From positions 17,781 through 81,780 of the forward strand of contig PEQN01000010.1 in assembly GCA_002786225.1 (NCBI GenBank): DNA of 64,000 bases, given 5' to 3'. The first letter of the stretch is position 1; each line of letters opens with the position of its first letter. This stretch comes from Leptospira sp. (GTDB taxonomy: Bacteria > Spirochaetota > Leptospiria > Leptospirales > Leptospiraceae). The notes beneath the pieces were generated by a model. The model made no database searches, was not told the origin of the DNA, and saw nothing but the letters and a program-made list of their open reading frames with translations. Position numbers and translations under genes: made by a program. Shown piece by piece: positions 36,586-44,780 of this stretch.

Positions 36586-38142
36586 CTAATTTCTTAAAGC
36601 AGAAAATTTCTTAATTTCTTCGCAATAAACCTGATTCATTTTTACCATGCCTGGATATGTAAAATGGTGGTAATCGCTAAAATCCTGCATGCGTAAATTT
36701 TCTTTCAAATCAATGAATTTTACTGATGGATTTTCTAAATCTTTCAAATATTTTAGATAACCTTCATACCAATTTGAATCCTTGTACCACTTCAGTGATA
36801 TGGGATTTTCTGGGTTATTGATAAGCAATAAGGGAATCTTGCGTTTATCAAATTCATTACTGATTTCTTTGAGATAAGGAAAATGTAATATGGGAATAAA
36901 TTCTTGACTTGCGAGTTTTTTCTTAGATTCAGCTAGTTCCACTAAGTAACGTATTCCTGGTCTTAGGTGGAAATCTGCTAAAAGACGAAAATAAAAATAT
37001 TTCTCATAATCCGAGTCATTCATGTTTAGATAGCGAAGATCTTCCGTTCTTTCTTCTCTATTGTATTGGGCATTTTGTATGGGTTTATCTAATCCAAAAG
37101 TTTGAGTTAAACGAACTCCCATAGGGTCAAAGTGATAATCTTTCAAAAAACCAGCTGATTCGGTAGCAAGCCATGTCTGACTTAATTCAGCTCTTATTAC
37201 ATCACTATGTCTTTCATCTAGGTAGATTTTATTCCAACCAGGATTGAGGAATACTTTAGTTTCTTTCCAATTATCGGATGAAAATTCTATACTTAAAGAT
37301 TTTTCTCTAAGAAGGTCAGATACGATTTCCAACCAAAATCCATCTTGGCGCAATTTCTTTGTTAGAGGAAATGTGAATTTTTTTCCAGTCCAACCGAGTG
37401 AATTTACTCTTTCCGGTATTTGAACACCTGCATAGGCATGATATCTTGTATTTCTACCAAATCTATGATTATAAATATTTTCTATATTCTCGGAATATAT
37501 ATTTTTTGTTGCATAAAATTGAAAAAGCCCAGCCAATAAGAAATCTGACCTTTCTTCCCAATCTAGGATATTCCAAAAATGTTTCAGTGTTTGCCATGGA
37601 AAAATAATTTTTGACTGAGGAGCTTCTCCTTCAGAGATAGCATCCTTAATTAGCACTTCGTTCGGAACATTGGAAAGCAATCGACCTGGAAAAAGTACAT
37701 TAGCCCTGTGCATTCTGAAATCAATAAAGTTTATAGGATAAACTACTAAGTCTGGCTTCAATTTCCATAACTCATCTAAAAATAAATAAAGATACAAAGG
37801 ACTTTTACCTGCGTACGAAAAGTATTCTACATCCCAATCTTCCTTAGTCAATTTACTGAGTTCATTTTGAACTAAAGTTTTATCTAAACTATAGTATGCA
37901 ATACTTGACCCAACAATGAATACTCTCTTCTTATTCTTGGGACGACTTTCAATAGACTTCCATTCATAGATGAAATTGTAGAAATGGTTTGAATTCCAAG
38001 GACTCTCATTGGGTATTTTCCATAAGAGAAATTCAAAAAAAACAGTATCTAAAACAAAAAGACAAAAGACGAAAAGGACAGCAAATATTGTATTTTTGGA
38101 CCAGAACATTGCTCCAATATTCTTGAATTTGCTAAAAAACAA
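36586..38142 (-). CDS. Membrane-anchored SGNH-like protein (DUF1574/AlgJ-like)
   Basis: A 518-residue protein with one N-terminal helix (about 18-40) and a large extracytoplasmic domain. RVFIVGSSIAYYSLD (about 73-87) gives the Ser of an SGNH-type fold, and DYHHFTYPGM near the C-terminus supplies a candidate Asp-His pair. The gene overlaps the upstream MBOAT gene by 11 bp, the usual pairing for O-acetylation of extracellular glycans. I infer it transfers or removes acyl groups handed over by the MBOAT protein. Confidence 0.7.
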   Translation of the reverse strand: MFFSKFKNIGAMFWSKNTIFAVLFVFCLFVLDTVFFEFLLWKIPNESPWNSNHFYNFIYEWKSIESRPKNKKRVFIVGSSIAYYSLDKTLVQNELSKLTKEDWDVEYFSYAGKSPLYLYLFLDELWKLKPDLVVYPINFIDFRMHRANVLFPGRLLSNVPNEVLIKDAISEGEAPQSKIIFPWQTLKHFWNILDWEERSDFLLAGLFQFYATKNIYSENIENIYNHRFGRNTRYHAYAGVQIPERVNSLGWTGKKFTFPLTKKLRQDGFWLEIVSDLLREKSLSIEFSSDNWKETKVFLNPGWNKIYLDERHSDVIRAELSQTWLATESAGFLKDYHFDPMGVRLTQTFGLDKPIQNAQYNREERTEDLRYLNMNDSDYEKYFYFRLLADFHLRPGIRYLVELAESKKKLASQEFIPILHFPYLKEISNEFDKRKIPLLLINNPENPISLKWYKDSNWYEGYLKYLKDLENPSVKFIDLKENLRMQDFSDYHHFTYPGMVKMNQVYCEEIKKFSALRN

Positions 38143-39817
38143 AGTAAATAAAGGGTTTTCCAGGCTTTGAAAGCAGTGTTATTAAAATGGCTATCGTTGA
38201 AAAAACCAAAGCATGCCGGAATTGAAATGGGGTATTTTCCCAAAATTCTGGATGAATTTTGCATTTTCCAGCTATGTGACCTACACTCAAACAAAGAAAA
38301 ACAAAGAAAAAAGAAGATAGCATGGCATAAGGTAAATTAATACCAGACTGTAAGGTAAGGATCCTATTAATCATATCCAAGGCAATGCTTAGATTCGGTG
38401 ATCTAAAAAATACCCAGAGAATAGAAGTTACAGAAAAAACGAATAAAGTTGGAAATAATTTATAGATCATTAATTGAAGCACTTGATTCCAAAAATCATT
38501 CATAGCTTGAAATGGTCTTAATTTAATTCTATCAAAGAAGAATCGTTCTAAGGCTAGTAGAAATCCATGAGATCCACCCCAAATTACAAAATTCCAATTA
38601 GCACCATGCCAGAGTCCACCCAGTAACATCACAAGTAAGAGATTTCTATAAGTTAAAAGAGCACCTACACGATTGCCTCCTAAAGATATATAAAGATAAT
38701 CCTTTAACCAGGAAGACAAAGATATGTGCCAACGATTCCAGAATTCACTGAAACTGTTAGAGAGGTAAGGAAGGTTAAAATTCTTAGGTAAACGAAATCC
38801 AAACAATAAGGCTATTCCAATTGCAATATCACTGTATCCACTGAAGTCTAAAAATATTTGGAAACTATAAGCCAAAACAGAAATGAATCCAAATGACCAA
38901 TCTAGGGCATTTGGATTTGAATAAGCAAAATCCACGATTTCTGCCAAACGGTCTGCAAGCACTGCCTTCTTAAAAAAACCTAAGGCTATCCAAGAAAAAG
39001 CAGAAAATAAAGGAACCTGAACCCAGGAAAGCCTTTCGTAAATCTGCGGTAAGAAATCCTTAGCTTTAACGATAGGTCCTGCAACTAATTGAGGGAAAAA
39101 ACTTACATAAAGACAATAATCAAACCAGGAACGACTAGGTTGAATCGTGCCACGATACACATCAATGGTGTAGCTCATAGATTGAAATATAAAAAAAGAA
39201 ATTCCAAGTGGAAGCATCCAATCTATAGCAGTGATTTCTTCTTGGAATTCTATAAAAAGATCAATATTAATCATTTTATTTAATATTTTTAATATATTTA
39301 AAGCTATAAATTGAGCATACTTAAAAAAGAATAAAGTGCTTAAATTCAGGCAAATTGAAATAAAGAGAATGGTTCTCCTGCTATTCGGATATTTAAAAAT
39401 CAAAAGCCCAAGAAGAAAATCCCAAGTCACCACGGAAATGAGAATTGGGAAAAAGGAAGAATTCAAAATGAAATAGAATAACAAAGAAGTTAATAAAAGG
39501 AAGGCATTAAGTAGCTTATTTTTAGGCATATTATTGCTTATTCCTGCATTATAATTTTTCTTTTCTTGTAATTGCTTATTATTAATGTATTTATTGCTTG
39601 GCATTATTCTAAATATTGATTTAATTTTAGCAATTATTGAAGGAAAGTTAGGTTTCCCAAATAATGCTTGAATATAAGCCATAAGTTGATTTATAATTGA
39701 CTTTTTTTGAAGGTGTAGTTTGATGAAACAGAAGGAATAGAAGCTAAAAAAGTATAGCAGAATTATGATTACTATTAATCCATAAAATGCTATAAAAAGA
39801 GGAGATAGGAAGGACAT
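38132..39817 (-). CDS. MBOAT family O-acyltransferase (AlgI/DltB-like)
   Basis: A 561-residue polytopic membrane protein. The MBOAT core is clear: SISFFIFQSMSYTIDVYRG-like region, FPQLVAGPI, FSGYSDIAIG, WNRWHISLSSWLKDYLY and GGLWHGANWNFVIWGG with the catalytic His. It moves acyl groups across the inner membrane. Compared with AlgI it has an insertion of about 70 charged residues between the first and second membrane helices (about 30-97). Its partner is the SGNH-like protein overlapping its 3' end. Confidence 0.9.
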   Translation of the reverse strand: MSFLSPLFIAFYGLIVIIILLYFFSFYSFCFIKLHLQKKSIINQLMAYIQALFGKPNFPSIIAKIKSIFRIMPSNKYINNKQLQEKKNYNAGISNNMPKNKLLNAFLLLTSLLFYFILNSSFFPILISVVTWDFLLGLLIFKYPNSRRTILFISICLNLSTLFFFKYAQFIALNILKILNKMINIDLFIEFQEEITAIDWMLPLGISFFIFQSMSYTIDVYRGTIQPSRSWFDYCLYVSFFPQLVAGPIVKAKDFLPQIYERLSWVQVPLFSAFSWIALGFFKKAVLADRLAEIVDFAYSNPNALDWSFGFISVLAYSFQIFLDFSGYSDIAIGIALLFGFRLPKNFNLPYLSNSFSEFWNRWHISLSSWLKDYLYISLGGNRVGALLTYRNLLLVMLLGGLWHGANWNFVIWGGSHGFLLALERFFFDRIKLRPFQAMNDFWNQVLQLMIYKLFPTLFVFSVTSILWVFFRSPNLSIALDMINRILTLQSGINLPYAMLSSFFFVFLCLSVGHIAGKCKIHPEFWENTPFQFRHALVFSTIAILITLLSKPGKPFIYFVF

Positions 39818-39839
39818 AGAATAGTTCTAAAAGCTCAAA

Positions 39840-40055
39840 TTACACAATATACTTACATGTGACACCACAATTCGGACAAATACAGGTCACTTCTGCTTTT
39901 ACTCTTCTACCTTTGGCAGATTCTACCTTTCCGATAGCTACAAAATCAAAACTTACTCCTGAAGGGACATAATGGCCAGATCCATACTTAGCGGAACCCT
40001 CAATTATATAGCTACAAGCATGGCATTTTACCCTCAACTTTATCGATTCAGCCAA
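39840..40055 (-). CDS. Zinc-ribbon miniprotein
   Basis: A 71-residue protein with CHAC (Cys11, Cys14) near the start and CICPNCGVTC (Cys58, 60, 63, 67) at the end, consistent with a zinc ribbon formed by two knuckles. It has no signal peptide. It is the first gene of the leftward run, 22 bp before the MBOAT gene, and faces the gene-free region. The function is unknown; a nucleic-acid or protein contact role is common for such folds. Confidence 0.65.
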   Translation of the reverse strand: MAESIKLRVKCHACSYIIEGSAKYGSGHYVPSGVSFDFVAIGKVESAKGRRVKAEVTCICPNCGVTCKYIV

Positions 40056-40127
40056 TTCAAACCATCCTTATTCTGCAATAAAATCTTATTCTTTCTGACT
40101 TCTGGATAAATTCACTAAAAAAACTCA

Positions 40128-40176
40128 TGCCAGATTGGCAGCAGCATCTTTTTTTCATGGTAATGCCAGAATGGCA
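40128..40176. repeat. Pair of 13-bp dyads TGCCA-N3-TGGCA
   Basis: TGCCAGATTGGCA (40128-40140) and TGCCAGAATGGCA (40164-40176) share the flanks A and G, so a 15-bp unit is repeated with a single difference. Their centres are 36 bp apart, close to three and a half helical turns, so two dimers would bind on opposite faces. They lie 73-121 bp upstream of the zinc-ribbon gene and could be its operator. Confidence 0.55.
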
Positions 40177-40279
40177 GTATTTAAGTCCGTTTCACGGAAA
40201 TGTATTCCTCCATTCTATGCTTAAGAATCATGAATTTAGCTGAAATGGGCTTTTTAAGTTCTACCTGGATAGGAGGTGG

Positions 40280-40354
40280 ATGGAAAATTGTATTAGTTAC
40301 TGCTTTTGGGCAGATAGAGTTAATCCTGCAAGAGCTGGGAAAATTCTTACATAG
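40280..40354 (+). CDS. Possible 24-codon small ORF with a strong SD
   Basis: An ATG at 40280 is preceded by AGGAGGTG, a full complement to the 16S tail, although the gap to the ATG is only 3 nt. The frame has 24 codons with two Cys and a basic second half. There is no larger gene to which this Shine-Dalgarno could belong. It may be a leader peptide, a small protein or a chance match. Confidence 0.2.
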   Translation: MENCISYCFWADRVNPARAGKILT

Positions 40355-40840
40355 AGGGATATAATTTAAATCTGAAATTCTTTCTCCCTTTACTTAAATG
40401 CATACAACAATCATTTCCCCTCCTTTTATAGCCTTTTTTTTGGGCATTTATAAGAAAAATTTCTATTTTTTAACCAAATTTGGTGAGATATTTACTAATT
40501 ATTTTCCTTAGATAACCGACTTACTATAATATTTTTAAGTCCTAAATGCCGAAAAACGAACTAAGCAATTGCCTTATTAGCCCAAAATCCCTCAATAGCA
40601 AAGTCTCGGACTATAAAAAAATGGGCATATACAATATCTCACTACCCTGGGTTGGTCTTTTATATAAAAGATGCAAATTAAGCAGATACAACCGTCATTT
40701 ATTCCTTAGCCTAGGCAATTAAGCTTAACTAACCTTCATTCGTCACTTAATGCCTAAAATTAGGCAATATTTTAATTTGAAATTGGCAATAATTTTCAGT
40801 GTGCTACCTACTGTGAAAATTATGGCTTTTTGATTCAATT

Positions 40841-40870
40841 GAGCATTCAGTAAGAATGCTCATTTTAAAA
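40841..40870. terminator. Hairpin after the leftward unknown operon
   Basis: GAGCATTC-AGTAA-GAATGCTC (40841-40861) is a perfect 8-bp stem placed 14 bp past the stop of the leftward gene at 40875. A clear T-run is missing on the minus strand (AATTGAATC follows), so it is a weak or factor-assisted terminator or an RNA-stabilising stem. Confidence 0.45.
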
Positions 40871-40874
40871 CTGG

Positions 40875-41303
40875 TTAAAGTTTTTTCTTCTTAGGTGAGG
40901 CTTTTTTCTTCTTAGGATTTTTTGGTTCAGAAATAGGCGTTTCTGTTTTATTTGATGTCTGAGTAGTACTCGAACTTTTTAATTTTGCTTTTTTCACGCC
41001 TGCAATACTTGAATCTGCATCAGTGCCGTAACCAACAGGTGAATTTCCCATTCTTTCATTTCGTTTCACCATATAGATAAAATGTCTCACGTATTGTGTA
41101 TAAGGCTCTTGGATGTCCTTGGGCTCAAATTCAAGAGGAGATTCGATAAGTGCTTTAATCAAAGACATAGAAAGATCTTCTTTGCTGGTTAGCAGAAGAA
41201 CTTCAAGTCTCTTACAAATTTCATTGTCATTAACTTCAATAGAAAGTCTTCGCATTGCATTGAGCAATTTACTAAATGCAACTCGTTTAGGTTTGGATGC
41301 CAT
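40875..41303 (-). CDS. Small basic protein, unknown, last gene of leftward operon
   Basis: From ATG 41301-41303 the protein has 142 residues: a helical N-terminal half and a Ser/Thr then Lys-rich tail (KKKKASPKKKKL). The tail suggests binding to nucleic acid or acidic surfaces. The gene overlaps the previous one by about 115 bp in another frame, which is unusually long. The overlap may mean that one start is wrong or that a frameshift separates two parts of one gene. The function is unknown. Confidence 0.55.
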   Translation of the reverse strand: MASKPKRVAFSKLLNAMRRLSIEVNDNEICKRLEVLLLTSKEDLSMSLIKALIESPLEFEPKDIQEPYTQYVRHFIYMVKRNERMGNSPVGYGTDADSSIAGVKKAKLKSSSTTQTSNKTETPISEPKNPKKKKASPKKKKL

Positions 41304-42238
41304 AGGGATAGAATTTTCCAATTCTGATTTCTTACAATTCGTTTTTCCTTCCCAAGGCTAGCTTCTTCAGAAAACATTAGAGCTTGGTTCTGAGACTGAG
41401 ATAAAAATTCCCATGCATGTGATACGTTTGTAGATAAATTCTTAGGAATGTTCACCTTGGCTAAAACATTCCCTCTCTCTTGAAATTCCCTCGTGATCCA
41501 ATGATCGAACTGATCCAAATCTAGATTCTTGAATTTAAAAATCGAAGTCCTAGCCCAAAGTACAAAGGAGTCACTGATACCAAGAATATACGTATTTACT
41601 GCTGTGTCTATTTCTCCAATAAAATCTCTAGGATTTCTTGCTACAGGAAAGGACATTTTATGATTTGAAGAATCCTTATTTATTCCAGGCAAGACATCCA
41701 AAAAAGCCATGAAGTGAAGTCTTGATCTGAGACTGGTAAATTTGTAGTGAGGAATTTGCACCTCCAGGCAACTATTTTTCAAAAAGGATTCTAAGCCCCA
41801 AGCTTTTCCATAGGTTTCAATGCTTGCATAACCATAAGCTTCAAATGCATTGAGTGGACCCACCTCTATTGGTAGATAAGAATCTTGGAACAGGACTGCC
41901 CTAGTCTCTTCCGATGGATTTGAATAGTCTGCTAATTCGGAATTTGCATTTGAAGTAGCATCCTTAGTAGATTCCCAATCAGCTTGCGATATTTTAGCAC
42001 TGGTTAAATCTTGGTCCATTTCAAAAACTCTTTCCACTTCAGATTCATGAAGCAGCTTCCACTCATGAGCCTCAAGGAAACTTATTTGAGACGAGAGAAG
42101 AAAAAGGATCAAAGCATAGAAAGTAATTTGAAAATTAGATGAATATTTATGATTTTGGCTAAGCTTAGAAATAGTTTTTATGACTGATTCGATTTGAAAA
42201 AATCGTGCCAAATTTATATTTAATTTAAAAATTTTCAT
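41189..42238 (-). CDS. Membrane-anchored protein of unknown function
   Basis: A 349-residue protein with one hydrophobic segment at about 38-57 (LILFLLSSQISFLEA), likely an uncleaved or cleaved signal. The extracytoplasmic part begins HEWKLLHESEVERVFEMDQ and may form a helix-grip fold like START-type domains, but this is only a guess. The final 38 codons overlap the next gene in a different frame. It follows the 330-residue unknown by 49 bp. Confidence 0.5.
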   Translation of the reverse strand: MKIFKLNINLARFFQIESVIKTISKLSQNHKYSSNFQITFYALILFLLSSQISFLEAHEWKLLHESEVERVFEMDQDLTSAKISQADWESTKDATSNANSELADYSNPSEETRAVLFQDSYLPIEVGPLNAFEAYGYASIETYGKAWGLESFLKNSCLEVQIPHYKFTSLRSRLHFMAFLDVLPGINKDSSNHKMSFPVARNPRDFIGEIDTAVNTYILGISDSFVLWARTSIFKFKNLDLDQFDHWITREFQERGNVLAKVNIPKNLSTNVSHAWEFLSQSQNQALMFSEEASLGKEKRIVRNQNWKILSLWHPNLNELHLVNCSMQCEDFLLKLMTMKFVRDLKFFC

Positions 42239-42287
42239 AAGCTATATACCAATTTTGAGGCATATTTCCCAGAAAATCAAGTTTTTT

Positions 42288-43280
42288 TTATGAAATCATA
42301 AGTTTTTTCGTTAGCAACTTCCACTCCCAAAGAATTAATTCTCTTTCGATTTCCCGGCTTTCGTCTTGCTCCTTGGATAGCAATGCATAAATCATAGCAG
42401 CAATTTCCCTGCTGAATTTCTTCTCAGCAAGTTCCTTTTCGAATTCATCAATCTGACTATCTAAGATTAATGTTGATAGTCGGAACGCTTCGTTAAGAGC
42501 GACTAGCTTTTCCCGACTTGCCTTTAACTCTGGTTTGTTGAACTCATTTCGAATCATAACTTCCAGAAAAGTCCGGATGAAGGCTACTTCTTGGCCATTC
42601 AACTTGAAATCCAAAAGCAATTGCTTCACCTTATCTAATTCCATATTCCTAAGATGGATGCGTGCAAGAAAAACTGGGTTTTGGGAATATTGATTCAGGT
42701 TGGAATTTGTTATTACATCAGTGGCTCGAACTTTGCTGAAATCTACAACCTTGTTATCGGGGCTAGCTTGCTTTTCTACCTTGGATTCGAGGGAAGATAT
42801 TTTCTTTTTAATTACCAAAATATTCATCGCAGGGAAGCGAATTTTTAAAGTAACCATATCTGTTCGAGGCAAATCTTCATCCACAATTAGGTAATGGAAT
42901 ATTTCTGAGACCTCACATTCCTTTACGAGATTTTCCTTAGTGGTGAAATGTTGGACTAAAACTGGAAGAATATCACTAGCAGATCCAGTTGCCACAAAGA
43001 TAGTTTTGATTTCATTGCTGTTCCCATGTTGATATGGAATGACCAATTTTCCCGCTTTCACATTTACGAAACTTAATTCTGAGAGGCGAAAGTGAGAGAG
43101 ATTAAAATCAGAGCCCAAAAATGCAACTCTTGGCACAGGGACAACTATGGATTTACTCTTAGAACCGCGAGGAACCTCAGGTCCATCATTCGTAAAGACA
43201 ACATAGGTCATTTTGGCAAGGCGAACCTTGATCAAAAATCCTCCTGGAGTCTTTCTTTCTTCATAAAGCGTATCTTCCAT
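42288..43280 (-). CDS. Cytoplasmic protein of unknown function
   Basis: A 330-residue protein without membrane segments. The first 190 residues are beta-rich; the last 120 (from about 205) are helical. There is no recognised motif. The start is 3 bp after the stop of the NtrC-like gene, so the two are translationally coupled and probably act together. Its constant association with parAB would be a test of a role in replicon biology. Confidence 0.55.
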   Translation of the reverse strand: MEDTLYEERKTPGGFLIKVRLAKMTYVVFTNDGPEVPRGSKSKSIVVPVPRVAFLGSDFNLSHFRLSELSFVNVKAGKLVIPYQHGNSNEIKTIFVATGSASDILPVLVQHFTTKENLVKECEVSEIFHYLIVDEDLPRTDMVTLKIRFPAMNILVIKKKISSLESKVEKQASPDNKVVDFSKVRATDVITNSNLNQYSQNPVFLARIHLRNMELDKVKQLLLDFKLNGQEVAFIRTFLEVMIRNEFNKPELKASREKLVALNEAFRLSTLILDSQIDEFEKELAEKKFSREIAAMIYALLSKEQDESREIERELILWEWKLLTKKLMIS

Positions 43281-43283
43281 AAT

Positions 43284-44594
43284 CTATAATAAACCTAAAT
43301 TTTTCATTTTGTATTGAAGGGCACCTCTTGAAATTTTCAGAGCCTTAGCCATTCGTAATTGATTTCCTGCGAAAATCTTTTCAGCGAGTAGGATTTTCTG
43401 ACGTTCTAAGGCTTCCACACATTTTGGCAGATCCAGATCATCGGAATCCTGGATACCAATTGCCACAGGCTTGTCTTCACCAGGAGATTCCTCGTCCCAG
43501 TTCAATACATTAGACGTAGATTTCCAAATTGCTTTGCCGAGAGAATTTTTTAATTCTTCGAAATTTCCAATCCACTTTTTCTCAGTAAGCTTCCTAAGAA
43601 TATCCTGGGGAATTTCCATTTCACTTTTGCCTAAATTGTAAGCCAAATCCTTAAATACTTCTAATACCATCTGAGATTTTTCTGCTTTTTCCAAAGAATC
43701 CAAGTTTGGCAAATGGATGGAATTCTGAGAAATAAGATCCCAAAATCCAGGATAGGCTTCTTTTTTATTCAGACCCTGGTCTATAAAGAATGCATTTTTT
43801 GCTATTGAGGAATTTTGCAACCATTCATAAAAAATTCGCTGTTGGCCCAAACTTAAACCTGCTAGATTGCCCAAAACTATGGACCCTTCTTGACCTAGAA
43901 TTTCTTCCCAATGGCTTAGTGCCTTTTCCAACTTGCCCACCTGCTCTGGAATGGTATCTACCCAAATCCATTGACCGCTTCGTCCCCAGATTTTGTGAAG
44001 ATATCGGGCAAGAGATTTCTTTCCACTTCCTTTTTCACCCACCAATAGAACAGGTTTATCTTTCTGTAAATTTTGAAATTCTAGAGATACTGTTGGACTA
44101 TTTTTTACTAGCCATTGGACAGCAGAGTTTATATGAGAATCTTCCGAAGCTAATTGAGGCTTGGGCTTTTCAGGAGTGGATAGAAAGCTCGCCAAAAGAT
44201 AAGATTGAAATTTTCTGGCTTCGGTCTTTCCATCAAATTCTAAAATTATGAATCCATTAAATTGCAGACCATCTCGCAATTTAGCGACAACTGCGAAATC
44301 CGATCTTTCTGAAAATAAGGGGAAATCCGTTTTCTGAAAAACCATGGGCTCTTCAAGCTCTTGCAATTTTTCTAAATTCCCCTTTCCGCGTGCCAAAAAG
44401 GAATAGAAAAATCCTTCTTCTCCATAACCAAAGCTGGCTTTTTCTATAAATCCTGAACCGTCTTCTGATCGTTCCACCAATACACCACAGATCGCTCCTA
44501 GAAGTTCTTGTGACTCCTGAAGAATTTCAATCTTACTCTTGTTCTTTTTCCCAGAATAAAGGTGCATAGATGAAAACTGTTTAAATTTAAGCAT
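43284..44594 (-). CDS. Degenerate NtrC-family regulator with Fis-type HTH
   Basis: The open frame reaches 44666, but that longer form would encode the palindrome as protein; ATG 44592-44594 gives 436 residues and is preferred. The N-terminal part resembles a GAF-like sensor. The AAA+ part keeps a Walker A (GEKGSGKKS), but the Walker B position reads SIVLGNLAGLS, with Gly-Asn where the family has Asp-Glu, and no GAFTGA loop is visible. The C-terminus is a Fis-type HTH (NQLRMAKALKISRGALQYKMKNL). It should bind DNA but probably neither hydrolyses ATP well nor activates sigma-54. It is transcribed divergently from parA across the palindrome pair. Confidence 0.75.
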   Translation of the reverse strand: MLKFKQFSSMHLYSGKKNKSKIEILQESQELLGAICGVLVERSEDGSGFIEKASFGYGEEGFFYSFLARGKGNLEKLQELEEPMVFQKTDFPLFSERSDFAVVAKLRDGLQFNGFIILEFDGKTEARKFQSYLLASFLSTPEKPKPQLASEDSHINSAVQWLVKNSPTVSLEFQNLQKDKPVLLVGEKGSGKKSLARYLHKIWGRSGQWIWVDTIPEQVGKLEKALSHWEEILGQEGSIVLGNLAGLSLGQQRIFYEWLQNSSIAKNAFFIDQGLNKKEAYPGFWDLISQNSIHLPNLDSLEKAEKSQMVLEVFKDLAYNLGKSEMEIPQDILRKLTEKKWIGNFEELKNSLGKAIWKSTSNVLNWDEESPGEDKPVAIGIQDSDDLDLPKCVEALERQKILLAEKIFAGNQLRMAKALKISRGALQYKMKNLGLL

Positions 44595-44617
44595 ATTGTC
44601 AACCACGTACCGTAAAA

Positions 44618-44635
44618 TTGTCGGATATCCGACAA
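44618..44635. repeat. 18-bp perfect palindrome, copy 1
   Basis: TTGTCGGATATCCGACAA is its own reverse complement. It lies 24 bp upstream of the preferred start of the NtrC-like gene, in the divergent region with parA. A second copy lies 72 bp to the right, centre to centre. A site this long and exact is very unlikely by chance in AT-rich DNA. Confidence 0.8.
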
Positions 44636-44690
44636 AACTTTCACAACTATATTCTTGGCTTTTCATGGACTTTCGAAACTCAATTCTGGG

Positions 44691-44706
44691 TGTCGGATAT
44701 CCGACA
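44691..44706. repeat. 16-bp core of the same palindrome, copy 2
   Basis: TGTCGGATATCCGACA is identical to the central 16 bp of copy 1, with one outer base changed (G at 44690). It lies 75 bp before the parA ATG. The 72-bp centre spacing is close to seven helical turns, so bound proteins would face the same side. Candidate roles are the parS site for ParB or an operator for the divergent regulator or ParA. Confidence 0.8.
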
Positions 44707-44780
44707 ATTTAAGAGAATTCTGGAAATTTTCTTGTAGAAAACCAGGGTTCTGACAAAGCTTCAAGAGGGGAAAAAGAAGA

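Larger units (their letters stand above)
40056..40874. other. 819-bp gene-free, palindrome-rich AT-rich region
   Basis: No convincing gene lies here. The stretch holds two copies of ATGCCAGAWTGGCAG (13-bp dyads at 40128-40140 and 40164-40176, centres 36 bp apart), ACCAAATTTGGT (40473-40484), GCCTAGGC (40709-40716), TTAAGCTTAA (40719-40728), TGCCTAA-N2-TTAGGCA (40751-40766), and four related AGGCAAT/TGGCAAT motifs between 40560 and 40795. Long A/T tracts separate them. With parA-parB-rep a few kb away this is a candidate origin or other DNA-protein assembly site (inference). Confidence 0.5.

Noticed and set aside
40129..40150. Sigma-54 promoter reading of TTGGCAGCAGCATC
   Set aside because: The -12 GC element is not at the required spacing and the TGGCA belongs to the dyad.
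40188..40201. GTTTCACGGAAA resembles the universal parS (GTTTCACGTGAAAC)
   Set aside because: One central base is missing and the outer arm does not match, so symmetry is broken. A single imperfect copy 4.6 kb from parAB is weak; the TGTCGGATATCCGACA pair is a better candidate.
44595..44666. N-terminal extension of the NtrC-like protein to an ATG at 44666
   Set aside because: It would translate straight through the 18-bp palindrome. The ATG at 44594 leaves the palindrome in the promoter region, which is more sensible.
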